Notes under the pieces: generated by a model | Seen by the model: only the letters and a program-made list of their open reading frames with translations | What the model was told of the DNA's origin: nothing | The model's database searches: none | In this document: positions 7,799 through 16,130 of the stretch, piece after piece | Position numbering within the stretch: position 1 is the first letter of the stretch | Layout: every line of letters begins with the position of its first letter | Made by a program: the position numbers and the translations under genes | NCBI GenBank assembly: GCA_046349875.1 | Contig: JAXMBN010000057.1 | Location: forward strand, 1 to 27,925 | Length of the DNA: 27,925 nucleotides | Direction of reading: 5' to 3' | Origin: JAXMBN01 sp046349875 | GTDB lineage: Bacteria > Planctomycetota > Planctomycetia > Pirellulales > Pirellulaceae

Positions 7799-9094
7799 TT
7801 AGGGATGGCTTTCAAAGTATCGCATCGTCTCATCGAGAGCATACTGAAGATCATCGTCCATCTCGAAGTTAAGTACATCGAGGACCGCTTCTTGCATCTC
7901 GGACGCTTTGAAGAAACTGCAACCTCGAACCGCTTCGATGCGAACACGAGGATGGGGATCATGAAGTTGATCCTTCATGAGCTTGACCGATTCGGGAACT
8001 CGATCTTTCCAGTAAGTGAGGACTCGCGTGGCAGCGGCTCGGACGCGTCCCTCATCGCATCGCAGCAGTTGTCGCAAAAGCTTTTCATTCACGACGTTAT
8101 GCGTTTGGTACATCCACAGCCCTTCTAGTTTTCGTCGATGAGCCATGGCATCGGTAGATTGATCTTTTGCCAACCAAGCATCGACAGCCGTAAGGACTTC
8201 TTGCGAGGGTCGATGAGCTAACTCGCGTCGAGCGCGATAGATCGTGCGATCTTCAGGTGCATCAAGTAACGCAACAAGGTCTGCCAAGGGAGCTCCGGCA
8301 ACCTTGGCCGGTTGGATCTTATCCCGCCCGACGGCGGAGACTCGCCATATACGACCATGGGAATGGTCTCGATTGGGCTCGCGGAGGTTGTGTTGCAAGT
8401 GACCGATTAAAGCATTGTGCCAATCGACAATATATAGGGCTCCGTCGGGACCAAACTGGAGATCGACGGGGCGGAAGTTTCCATCGTCGCAAAAGACCAA
8501 GGGCGTGACTTCCTTGCCTTCGAAGCCCGAATGGAAATCAGCCATAGTATGCTGAAGAATACTTCGATCACCGATCACGTTGTTGATCAAGAAGTTGCCC
8601 TGGTCTTTTTCAAGAAATTGTCGGCTGGATACGATCTCGCAACCAGATGATGGACGCGTTCGCTTCTTGATGAAGTGGCGAGGCTCCCGAGTGATTTTGG
8701 AACCTTCATTGGAGAGTCCTTTCGCCAAGGCGCCCCCAGGATGTTTGTCGGGATAGTGACTTCGCCCCGAAATAGGCGTGGCCCAGTAGTTGAAACCGGG
8801 TGATGCGTCGCAGATAAAGTTCTGACCCCAGCGATCGAAGACGTGTCCCCAAGGATTGGCAAAGGCTAATGAAACGTGCACGTCGAGTTTTTCCGTGCGA
8901 GGATCGTAGCGCCAAACTCCTGCATCCGAGAGTCGCTGAAGTCCGTAAGGTGTTTCGACCTGGCTTTGCTTGAAGGTGCCTTCTTGAAAGTAGAGAGCGC
9001 GTCGGGTCCCCATTCCAAAAGCCGCGATTCCATGGTGAGAGTCGGCGGTATCGAAAACCAAAGAGCTTTCGAACGCGGGTGTCGGCTCGGTCAT
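7799..9094 (-). CDS. Membrane-bound dehydrogenase-type protein, 3' part after frameshift
   Basis: This frame carries the second half of the gene that starts at 10502. Meaningful homology begins at FDTADSHHGIAAFGMG (just after 9057) and continues through the beta-propeller (GRRALYF-like, VETPYGLQRLSDAGVWRYDP, LQFGPDGALYIVDWHNALIGH, HGRIWRV), then about 150 residues of HEAT-like helices to the stop at 7799. Residues before that point in this frame (from 9229 or the ATG at 9094) are out-of-frame noise, so it has no credible start of its own. It belongs to the planctomycete TIGR02604-type 'putative membrane-bound dehydrogenase' family. Unlike many family members it ends without a CxxCH; the heme sits on the next gene. 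Confidence 0.8.
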   Translation of the reverse strand: MTEPTPAFESSLVFDTADSHHGIAAFGMGTRRALYFQEGTFKQSQVETPYGLQRLSDAGVWRYDPRTEKLDVHVSLAFANPWGHVFDRWGQNFICDASPGFNYWATPISGRSHYPDKHPGGALAKGLSNEGSKITREPRHFIKKRTRPSSGCEIVSSRQFLEKDQGNFLINNVIGDRSILQHTMADFHSGFEGKEVTPLVFCDDGNFRPVDLQFGPDGALYIVDWHNALIGHLQHNLREPNRDHSHGRIWRVSAVGRDKIQPAKVAGAPLADLVALLDAPEDRTIYRARRELAHRPSQEVLTAVDAWLAKDQSTDAMAHRRKLEGLWMYQTHNVVNEKLLRQLLRCDEGRVRAAATRVLTYWKDRVPESVKLMKDQLHDPHPRVRIEAVRGCSFFKASEMQEAVLDVLNFEMDDDLQYALDETMRYFESHP

Positions 9095-10502
9095 CGCCAT
9101 CCGTATCTTGCAAAAACAGGATGTCGGGTTGCTCGGCAATGTAAGCACCACCGCGTCCGATTTCAAAGCCGGTGGGTTGATGAAGACCATCGGCGAAAAC
9201 CTTACAACGATCCGCGCGACCATCTCCATCGTCGTCTTCGAGAATCAGTATTTTGTCATCGAGTTTGGACTTGGGTTTCCATTGAGGGTAGCTTGGCATG
9301 GTGGCGACCCATAACCGTCCGCGTTCATCGAAATTGAGAGCGACGGGCTTTGCCAAATCGGGAAACATCTCTTCCGATGCTACCAAAGTGATCTCGTACC
9401 CAGGAGCCATCTTGAACTTTTTGCGTTGTTCTTCGGCTGAAAGATAGTCGAGTGAGCCGAGCTTACCTGCTTTTCGGTTGGGATCATTATCGATCCCGAC
9501 ATTGGTTTTCGGTTCAATGAACGGTAAGGTCTTGGAATCGTCGATGGTTGGCTTGGCCTGAGGATCTTTGGCAAGTTGCCAAATGGCCTGGTCACGTAGC
9601 TCGCACATCTGATCAAGAATCTCACGTTCGCGTTCCATCACTTCACGATTGCGATAGGTGCCATCCGATCCTGCTTCTCCTCGTTTGCCGTAGATGGAGT
9701 ATCCATTGACGGCGCGGTATCGATGCCACCAATGAAAGTTTTTATCCTGAACGAAATCACGCAGGCGTGATGGAGAGTTCGCTGGTCGAGTGGTTGTTCC
9801 GAAGAGACCATCATTGAGTATGTTTGCGAGAGCTTGATAGCCTTTGTCGTTGAGATGGAATCCGTTGTGCGTCAAGCGTTCTTGTGAATCTGCAAAGAGT
9901 TTGCGTGTTGGAGCAAAAAGATCCACAAAGGCAACCTGCTGAGCCTCGCAAACTTCGCGCATGGCTTCGGTGTATGCAGCCAAGTTTTTGTTTTCCTCGG
10001 CTCCGTTTGGAAGATTGGGGTCACCTGTATCTTCAAAAGCGATAGGCGAAAGAAAGACCATTCGCGGAGCGCCTTGTCCGGAGTAGTCTTGCGACCTCGT
10101 ATGTTCGACAACCGCGGCCAGTTCTTTCTTGAATGCAGGAATACCATTGCGTCCTGCAAAGGATTCATTGCTTCCGAAGAAGTAAAGAATGACCGACGCT
10201 TTGGAATGCGTTAAGTGAACGTCTGGTTCGCCGAAATTCATGGATCGAAGGCGAAAGCTTGGTTCGTCGCCAGGGAAACAGAGATTGCGAACGGTGAGAT
10301 CAAGATCGGGAAAGCGGCGGTACAAATCGACTTCCCAATCAGGATGATGTTGCAACCGTTCACCTAAAGCGTTTCCAACAAGACAGATATGGTCACCTTT
10401 CTTGAGTTTCCAATCGACCGCGTGAGCTAAGGATGCGAAAACCCCAAGATAGGAACTAGCAATGACGAGGGAACGGACCCAGGATGAAAGCGTGAAGTGC
10501 AT
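8706..10502 (-). CDS. SGNH-like plus dehydrogenase propeller protein, 5' part (frameshifted)
   Basis: Starts at ATG 10502 with a signal peptide (cleavage near SLAHA, residue 28). Residues about 30-250 form an SGNH/GDSL hydrolase-like domain: block I reads VGNAL where GDSL would stand, block III is FFGSNES, and the block V histidine is in THNGFHLNDKG. Residues about 375-480 start the six-bladed propeller of the membrane-bound dehydrogenase family (FKMAPGYEITLVASEEMFPDLAKP, RGRLWVATMPSYPQW, LEDDDGDGRADRCKVFADG, DTDGDDRADT). After VRKLFGF, near 9058, family similarity stops and the frame runs on as nonsense to 8706. The lost part continues one base out of phase in the neighbouring entry. Restored, the protein would be about 900 residues: SGNH-like, propeller, HEAT. 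It heads a minus-strand string with the copper/heme protein and the transglutaminase. Confidence 0.85.
   Translation of the reverse strand: MHFTLSSWVRSLVIASSYLGVFASLAHAVDWKLKKGDHICLVGNALGERLQHHPDWEVDLYRRFPDLDLTVRNLCFPGDEPSFRLRSMNFGEPDVHLTHSKASVILYFFGSNESFAGRNGIPAFKKELAAVVEHTRSQDYSGQGAPRMVFLSPIAFEDTGDPNLPNGAEENKNLAAYTEAMREVCEAQQVAFVDLFAPTRKLFADSQERLTHNGFHLNDKGYQALANILNDGLFGTTTRPANSPSRLRDFVQDKNFHWWHRYRAVNGYSIYGKRGEAGSDGTYRNREVMEREREILDQMCELRDQAIWQLAKDPQAKPTIDDSKTLPFIEPKTNVGIDNDPNRKAGKLGSLDYLSAEEQRKKFKMAPGYEITLVASEEMFPDLAKPVALNFDERGRLWVATMPSYPQWKPKSKLDDKILILEDDDGDGRADRCKVFADGLHQPTGFEIGRGGAYIAEQPDILFLQDTDGDDRADTRVRKLFGFRYRRLSPWNRGFWNGDPTRSLLSRRHLQAKPGRNTLRTSATLGCRSLALRSSHGKTRRARFISLCQSLGTRLRSLGSELYLRRITRFQLLGHAYFGAKSLSRQTSWGRLGERTLQ
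9054..9057 (-). other. Frameshift site in a T4 run (coding strand)
   Basis: On the coding strand the sequence reads CTC TTT GGT TTT CGA TAC. Deleting one T from the run gives GGT TTC GAT ACC, which reads FGFDTADSHH and joins the two halves into the normal family sequence. The window therefore has one base too many relative to a working gene. It is either a real inactivating mutation, a base-calling error, or, least likely, recoding. Confidence 0.8.
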
Positions 10503-10720
10503 GGCGAGGCTCCTGAATCAAGGCGGGAGGAAGGAGAGGATCGGCTTCAAGATACTGCATGGGACGGGCAGAGCCTAGCTTTTTAAAAGCGAATAATCGA
10601 CCCTTTTTCAAAGCATTTGCACTACCATACGATCGCTGTATCGCAATGAATCGATCGCTGTATCATAAAAGACGGATGCAGTTGACGGTTTTCAAGTCGG
10701 TTTTTTAGGGAGAGGGATTC
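10503..10720. promoter_or_regulatory. Divergent intergenic region with direct-repeat operator candidate
   Basis: 218 bases separating the minus-strand SGNH/dehydrogenase gene and the plus-strand sulfatase. It holds a 13-base direct repeat (listed separately). A TATCAT at 10661-10666, overlapping the second repeat copy, could be a -10 element for the sulfatase. A strong ribosome site AGGGAGAGGG lies just before the sulfatase ATG. Confidence 0.5.
10630..10664. repeat. 13-bp perfect direct repeat, 22-bp spacing
   Basis: CGATCGCTGTATC occurs at 10630-10642 and 10652-10664, start to start 22 bases, close to two helical turns. Position in a divergent promoter region suggests tandem binding sites for one regulator. 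No such regulator is encoded beside it. Confidence 0.7.
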
Positions 10721-12751
10721 ATGCGAAATGTATGGTGTTGGAAGGTGAAGCGACCTTGGAACACGCGCGGCATTTCCACACTCGCTCCCTCAGGCGTTGT
10801 CGTTCGAGTCTTCCTTGCCGCTCTCTTGTTAGGGGGCGTTTGTGGAAAGAGTCTGGGGCTCGAGGGACCATCGAGTGCATCGACGAATCCTGGCTTCAAT
10901 CTCATCTTCATCATGGCGGATGATTTAGGGTATGCCGACCTTGGATGTTACGGAAGCACCTTTCATGAAACGCCGAATTTGGATCGCTTGGCCACCCGCG
11001 GCGTGCGACTGACGCAGGCGTATGCTGCGAGTCCGCTTTGTTCTCCGACTCGCGCTAGTATTCTGACAGGCCAGTATCCTGCGCGGATCGGTATCACATC
11101 CCCTTCATGTCATCTACCATCCGTGCAGTTGGTGAAGCGATTGGTTGATGGAAAGAATGGCCAAGATCGAGTGCTTACCGCGGATAGTTTGACGCGACTG
11201 AAAAGCGATTATGTGACTCTAGCTGAGTCGCTGCAGCGTGCAGGTTATCGAACAGCGCATTTTGGAAAGTGGCACTTGGGACACAATCTTCAGGCCAGCG
11301 ATCGATATGAGCCTCGTGATCAGGGATTTCAATTCGATTTTCCTCATACACCCAAAGCTGCAGGTCCTGGAGGCGGATATTTGGCTCCATGGAAGTTCAT
11401 TCAAGATGCCGCCATCAAGGGTGAGCCTGGGAAGCATATCGAAGACCGCATGTCGGAAGAGGCCGCAGCATTCATCGAGAAGCACAAGGCGGAACCATTC
11501 TATATGAATTACTGGGCTTTCTCGGTCCATTCTCCTTGGAATGCAAGACGCGATTACATCGATCACTTTGCGAAGAAGGTTGATTCGTCGCGCCATCAAA
11601 AGAATCCGCTGTATGCTGCCATGGTTCGCAGCCTTGATGATGGTGTTGGAAGAATTTTAGAGGCGGTGGATCGAGCCGGAATTGCTGATCGAACGATCGT
11701 GGTGTTTACCTCAGACAATGGAGGATGGGCTTATCCACCCAAAGCCACCGATCCCGAAGGGTATGCCGATATACCGGCTACCAGTAATGCTCCGCTTCGA
11801 AGTGGCAAAGCCTCGCTCTATGAAGGAGGAACCCGCGAACCATGTTTGGTGGTTTGGCCTAAGACCATCCAGCCGGGAACTGTACAACATGGATTGTTGT
11901 CGAGCGTCGATTGGTTCCCTACCTTGCACGCGATGTTAGGGGTGTCACTCCCTGAAAATCTTCTCTTGGACGGCATCGAGCAATCGTCCATGTTGTTGGG
12001 AAAGAAAAAGCCACGCCAAGAGGTCTTTTGCCATTTCCCGCATGGCAGTGTTGCGCAATCGCAATCGATTCCAGGATTCAGGCCAGGAAGCTGGGTCCGC
12101 GATGAGCGATGGAAGCTCATTCGTTTCTATGCGGATCACGAGGATGGCAGCGATCGATGGGAACTCTATGATCTGCAGAACGATGTCGGCGAAAAGGTCA
12201 ACGTAGTCGCCGAGCATCCAGAGATCATGCAACGACTCTCCAATCGACTCGGTCAATATCTTGCAGAGACCGATGCGGTGATCCCCAAACGCAATCCAAA
12301 CTACGGAGCATCCAAGGTCGAAAAAGGATCGAACCGAGATGGTGATTCTGCCAATCTGACTTTGGGATGGAAGGCACGACAATGTTCAGCTCGAGCATTG
12401 CCAACCTCCATCGAAGTCCATCGTGAAGGAGCCAATCCTTTCTTCGGTTATTCTCTTGGAAGTGCCGGGCCACTCGAAGTTCGCGTACGAATGCGAGGTG
12501 GGGAGGCGGGCCAAGGTAAAGTGGAATGGATTCCTCAAAAGCAGGGCAAGGCAGAGCAGGGGGCCGCAGAATCGATCTCGTTTATGACGCAAGGGAAAGA
12601 CTGGGAAGAGATTGCAATCCAGATCCCACCTACCGAAAGGATCGGTATATTAAGAGTCTATTTCCCGGCGAACTGGGAGACCTTCGAAGTAGACTGGATC
12701 GAAGTCCAAACGAAGTCGACTCCACGTCGTTGGGACTTTGGCAATCCTTGA
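10721..12751 (+). CDS. Exported sulfatase with C-terminal beta domain
   Basis: 676 residues; signal peptide hydrophobic core at about 27-42 (VVVRVFLAALLLGGVCG). This is a type I sulfatase: metal aspartates D67-D68 (IMADDLGYADLG), the formylglycine signature C107-S-P-T-R111, HFGKWHLG (a catalytic lysine/histidine region), and SDNGG for the second metal pair. The cysteine must be converted to formylglycine by a maturase not present in the window. The enzyme hydrolyses a sulfate ester, probably on a polysaccharide, in the periplasm or at the surface. The last 120 residues (about 555-670) are a beta-rich extension (LGSAGPLEVRVRMRGG, VYFPANWETFEVDWIEV), likely a carbohydrate-binding or sandwich domain. 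Start ATG is preceded by a good AGGGAGAGGG site. A large cytochrome gene follows 139 bases later on the same strand. Confidence 0.92.
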   Translation: MRNVWCWKVKRPWNTRGISTLAPSGVVVRVFLAALLLGGVCGKSLGLEGPSSASTNPGFNLIFIMADDLGYADLGCYGSTFHETPNLDRLATRGVRLTQAYAASPLCSPTRASILTGQYPARIGITSPSCHLPSVQLVKRLVDGKNGQDRVLTADSLTRLKSDYVTLAESLQRAGYRTAHFGKWHLGHNLQASDRYEPRDQGFQFDFPHTPKAAGPGGGYLAPWKFIQDAAIKGEPGKHIEDRMSEEAAAFIEKHKAEPFYMNYWAFSVHSPWNARRDYIDHFAKKVDSSRHQKNPLYAAMVRSLDDGVGRILEAVDRAGIADRTIVVFTSDNGGWAYPPKATDPEGYADIPATSNAPLRSGKASLYEGGTREPCLVVWPKTIQPGTVQHGLLSSVDWFPTLHAMLGVSLPENLLLDGIEQSSMLLGKKKPRQEVFCHFPHGSVAQSQSIPGFRPGSWVRDERWKLIRFYADHEDGSDRWELYDLQNDVGEKVNVVAEHPEIMQRLSNRLGQYLAETDAVIPKRNPNYGASKVEKGSNRDGDSANLTLGWKARQCSARALPTSIEVHREGANPFFGYSLGSAGPLEVRVRMRGGEAGQGKVEWIPQKQGKAEQGAAESISFMTQGKDWEEIAIQIPPTERIGILRVYFPANWETFEVDWIEVQTKSTPRRWDFGNP

Positions 12752-12890
12752 CCCGCTTTAGGTCTTGTGCCTCCTCCGATTTCCTTCCTCATTCATCTCA
12801 CCCAGTACGTTCATTGATTTCATTGAGTGTTCGCTGCCTGATTCGGCTCGACACTCTCTCGCAATCTATTGATTTAAGGATTGATACTCC

Positions 12891-15800
12891 ATGTTGTACT
12901 CGTTTCGTTTTTCGCGTTGGGTTCTCGGCTTATCGCTGGGGGCTTGGATTGGCTTTGCATCGGCACCCGCGTGGGCTCAGTCCACGGCAACGAAGGCGGC
13001 TCAAACAGCTCCAGAACCAGCGACCCCAAGTTGGGTATGGTATGGTGAGGCTGGTGATAATGCCAAGATGATGATGCGGCGCGAGATTGAGGTTCAAGGA
13101 GAGATCCAGACCGCGACATTAGCCTTTTGCGCCGACAATCAAAGCGAAGTTTTTATCAATGGCCGCAAAGCTGCATCTTCGGATGATTGGGGGCAGTTGA
13201 CTACGGCGGACATTGGATCGCGCCTGACAGCTGGGAAGAATACAGTGGGCGTGACCGCCAAGAACGACAACGGTCCTGCGGGAGTTCTGTTCTTCCTTCG
13301 CATTCAATACAAAGATGGAAAAGTTGTTGATGTAGTCAGCGATGAAAATTGGAAAGCGACCAACGATGCCAAAGGCCCATGGCGCGATGCAGGCTTCGAC
13401 GATGCTTCATGGCAGAGCCCCAAGGTGCTTGGAAAGTTAGGGCAAGCTGGATTGGCTTGGTCCGATAAGATGAAGAGCGAGGAGCTCGTCATTGCCTTGG
13501 GAAGTGGTAACGCTTCGGAGTTCAAACCCGAGATCGCGGCCAATGCCAAAGTTCCCGAGGGATTCAAGATCGAAAAGATCTTTCATGTTCCACGGCCGAT
13601 GGGATCCTGGGTTAGTCTTACGACCGACCCCAAAGGACGATTGATCGCGTCGGACCAAGGTGGTGCAGGCTTGTTCCTCATCACGCCAGGCACTGGTGAC
13701 AAACCAACTCAAGTTGAAAAGCTACCGGTAAAGCTTAGTGGAGCTCAAGGGTTGTTATGGGCCTTCGATTCTCTTTATGCCGTGGTAAATGGAGGCAATC
13801 AATCGGGCTTGCATCGCTTGCGCGATACCGATGGCGATGGGCTTGTGGACCAGGACGAGTATTGCATGCATGTCCCGGGCGGAGGTGAGCATGGTCCGCA
13901 TGCGGTCGTATTGAGTCCCGATGGCAAGTCGCTCTTTGTTTGCTCGGGCAATCATACCAAGCTTCCTTCTGACATTGCGGGAAGCAAGATTCCAACCAAC
14001 TGGAACGAAGACCACTTGCTGCCTCGTCGATGGGATGCCAACGGCCATGCCGCCGGGATTTTGGCCCCAGGTGGTTGGATCTGCAATGTGGATCCTTCGG
14101 GCAAGCAATGGACCGTGTATAGCATGGGCTATCGCAATGAATACGATATCGCTTTCAATCCGGAGGGCGAATTGTTCAGTTATGACGCCGATATGGAATG
14201 GGACTTTGGTTCGCCTTGGTATCGTCCTACGCGGGTGTGTCATGCCACGAGTGGCAGCGAGTTTGGTTGGCGAAGTGGAACTGGTAAATGGCCTGCCTAC
14301 TATGAAGATTCGCTTCCAGGTGCGGTCGATATTGGCCCTGGTTCACCGACCGGAATCGTGTTTGGCACTGGTGCAAAGTTTCCGGCCAAATATCAGAAGG
14401 CCTTGTTCATCTTGGATTGGACCTACAGCACGATCTATTCTATTGATCTGACCCCGTCGGGCTCGACCTACGTTGGAACGAAGAATGATTTTGTGACGGG
14501 TAGTCCGTTGCCAGTAACCGATGGTGTCATCGGAAACGATGGTGCGTTGTACTTTGCCGTTGGTGGTCGTGGTACCCAATCCGCTCTCTATCGTGTGAGC
14601 TATGTCGGCAATGAATCGACCGCCCCTGTGTCTGGAGTGGATACACAAGGAGCGGAAGCGCGCGCCATGCGAAGAAAATTGGAATCGTTCCACGGTCGCA
14701 AGGATGGAGACGTCGATTTCATTCTGCAACACCTTGGACATGAAGACCGCTTCCTTCGTTATGCGGCTCGTGTGGCACTCGAATCGCAACCTGTCGATCA
14801 ATGGCGAAACAAGGCCTTGGCTGTTCAAGGTGCCAAAGCATCGATCAATGCCTCGATGGCATTGGCTCACCAAGGAGTCGCAGCGGATCTTGCCGGTATT
14901 CTGCGCAAATTGAATCAAGTCGATGTTGGATCGCTGGTTGAGTCTGACAAGTTGGCATGGCTACGCGCACTCCAGTTGGCTTTCATTCGATTGGGTGAAC
15001 CAACCGAAGAAGATCGGGTGAAGTGGGTCGCTAAGCTCGACGGGATGTATCCTACTTCTTCATATCCGATCAACGCGGAACTTGTACAACTGCTCGTCTA
15101 TTTGAAGTCCCCCACCGTCATCGCCAAGACGTTGGCATTGATGGATCAATTGGGTCCGGAACCCAAACCCGATTGGGGTTATCTTGTTGAACGCAACGCG
15201 GGTTACGGTGGAACCGTGGGCAAGATGCTAGCCGACATGCCACCTGTGCGCGGCATTCATTTTGCATTCGTGTTGCGGAATGTGAAGTCGGGTTGGACAT
15301 TGGATCAGCGCCGCAAGTACTTTGAGTTCTTCTTGGAAGCTGCGAAGCATCCAGGTGGAAATAGCTACGGTAAATTCTTAATGCAGTTCCGTGATGACGC
15401 GATTGCAACTTGCTCGGATGCAGAAAAAATCGTGCTCGAACCGATCACGGGCAAATCGCTAATCGCCGCACCGATTCAAGCGCAACCACCCAAGGGGCCT
15501 GGCCGCAAGTGGTCGACCGTGGAAGCGGTAGAGGTTGCTGGTCAATCGTCGAAGCGAAACTTTAAGCAAGGTCAGAATCTTTTCCATGCCACGTCGTGCT
15601 CCAAGTGCCATCGCTTGGCAGGAGAAGGTGGCGCGATCGGTCCCGATTTGTCGACGGCAGCCAAGAAGTTTTCCCTTCAGGACATGATCGATGCCATCAT
15701 CGAACCTAGCAAAGCGATTTCAGATCAATATGGTTCGCATCAAGTCGTGACTGACGATGGAAGAGTATTGGTCGGTCGAACGGTGGAGATCGGTGAGGAA

Positions 15801-15992
15801 GTTTACGTCTACACGGTCGAAGCGGATGCGAAGCCAGTGATTCTCAAGAAGGAAGATATCACTTCGATTACTCCTTCCAAAATCTCGCAGATGCCCGTGG
15901 GATTGGTCGATCCGCTCAATGATGAAGAGCTTAAGGATCTTATTGCCTACTTGATGGCTGCTGGCGATCCCAAGTCCGACATCTACAAGTAG
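12891..15992 (+). CDS. Galactose-binding / propeller / HEAT / cytochrome c protein
   Basis: 1033 residues. Signal peptide to about residue 30 (SAPAWAQS). Residues about 43-185 form a galactose-binding-like jelly roll (CADNQSEVFINGRKAASSDDW; ENWKATNDAKGPWRDAGFDDASW), as seen in rhamnosidase N-domains. A six-bladed propeller (about 220-570) follows with FKIEKIFHVPRPMGSWVSLTTDPKGRL split across blades, and DTDGDGLVDQDE as an aspartate-rich calcium-type loop. HEAT-like helices (about 590-850) precede the planctomycete heme-binding domain, with one CxxCH at C903-C906-H907 and GGAIGPDL after it. It is likely a periplasmic sugar or alcohol dehydrogenase-like protein with its own electron carrier; the cofactor and substrate are not evident. 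AAGGA lies 10 bases before the ATG. Position after a sulfatase suggests a shared glycan-use role. Confidence 0.88.
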   Translation: MLYSFRFSRWVLGLSLGAWIGFASAPAWAQSTATKAAQTAPEPATPSWVWYGEAGDNAKMMMRREIEVQGEIQTATLAFCADNQSEVFINGRKAASSDDWGQLTTADIGSRLTAGKNTVGVTAKNDNGPAGVLFFLRIQYKDGKVVDVVSDENWKATNDAKGPWRDAGFDDASWQSPKVLGKLGQAGLAWSDKMKSEELVIALGSGNASEFKPEIAANAKVPEGFKIEKIFHVPRPMGSWVSLTTDPKGRLIASDQGGAGLFLITPGTGDKPTQVEKLPVKLSGAQGLLWAFDSLYAVVNGGNQSGLHRLRDTDGDGLVDQDEYCMHVPGGGEHGPHAVVLSPDGKSLFVCSGNHTKLPSDIAGSKIPTNWNEDHLLPRRWDANGHAAGILAPGGWICNVDPSGKQWTVYSMGYRNEYDIAFNPEGELFSYDADMEWDFGSPWYRPTRVCHATSGSEFGWRSGTGKWPAYYEDSLPGAVDIGPGSPTGIVFGTGAKFPAKYQKALFILDWTYSTIYSIDLTPSGSTYVGTKNDFVTGSPLPVTDGVIGNDGALYFAVGGRGTQSALYRVSYVGNESTAPVSGVDTQGAEARAMRRKLESFHGRKDGDVDFILQHLGHEDRFLRYAARVALESQPVDQWRNKALAVQGAKASINASMALAHQGVAADLAGILRKLNQVDVGSLVESDKLAWLRALQLAFIRLGEPTEEDRVKWVAKLDGMYPTSSYPINAELVQLLVYLKSPTVIAKTLALMDQLGPEPKPDWGYLVERNAGYGGTVGKMLADMPPVRGIHFAFVLRNVKSGWTLDQRRKYFEFFLEAAKHPGGNSYGKFLMQFRDDAIATCSDAEKIVLEPITGKSLIAAPIQAQPPKGPGRKWSTVEAVEVAGQSSKRNFKQGQNLFHATSCSKCHRLAGEGGAIGPDLSTAAKKFSLQDMIDAIIEPSKAISDQYGSHQVVTDDGRVLVGRTVEIGEEVYVYTVEADAKPVILKKEDITSITPSKISQMPVGLVDPLNDEELKDLIAYLMAAGDPKSDIYK

Positions 15993-16034
15993 CGATATCG
16001 GCCTGTGAGATCATGGAGAGTGATGGAAGAGAGG

Positions 16035-16075
16035 GTTTCCAGGATGCTCGGATGAACATTCGGTAAACTGGAAAC
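16035..16075 (+). terminator. Inverted repeat after the cytochrome gene
   Basis: GTTTCCAG (16035-16042) and CTGGAAAC (16068-16075) are perfect 8-base arms with a 25-base loop. The site lies 43 bases after the cytochrome stop and 55 before the Ntn-hydrolase start. There is no T-run, so it may be a partial terminator, an RNA-stability hairpin or a regulator site. Confidence 0.35.
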
Positions 16076-16130
16076 GCCGATCGAAGCAGGCGGGTGGTCG
16101 AAGGTTTCGAATTCTGAAAGCGAGATCGAT

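Noticed and set aside
7732..7962. N-terminal extension of the copper/heme protein
   Set aside because: It would overlap the upstream HEAT coding region by 164 bases and place the signal peptide internally.
9054..9057. Programmed +1 frameshifting at the T4 run
   Set aside because: No rare-codon or stop at the shift, no Shine-Dalgarno-like stimulator or pseudoknot seen; mutation or sequencing error is simpler.
13755..14243. 162-residue minus-strand open frame
   Set aside because: Antisense to the well-supported cytochrome propeller; a shadow frame.
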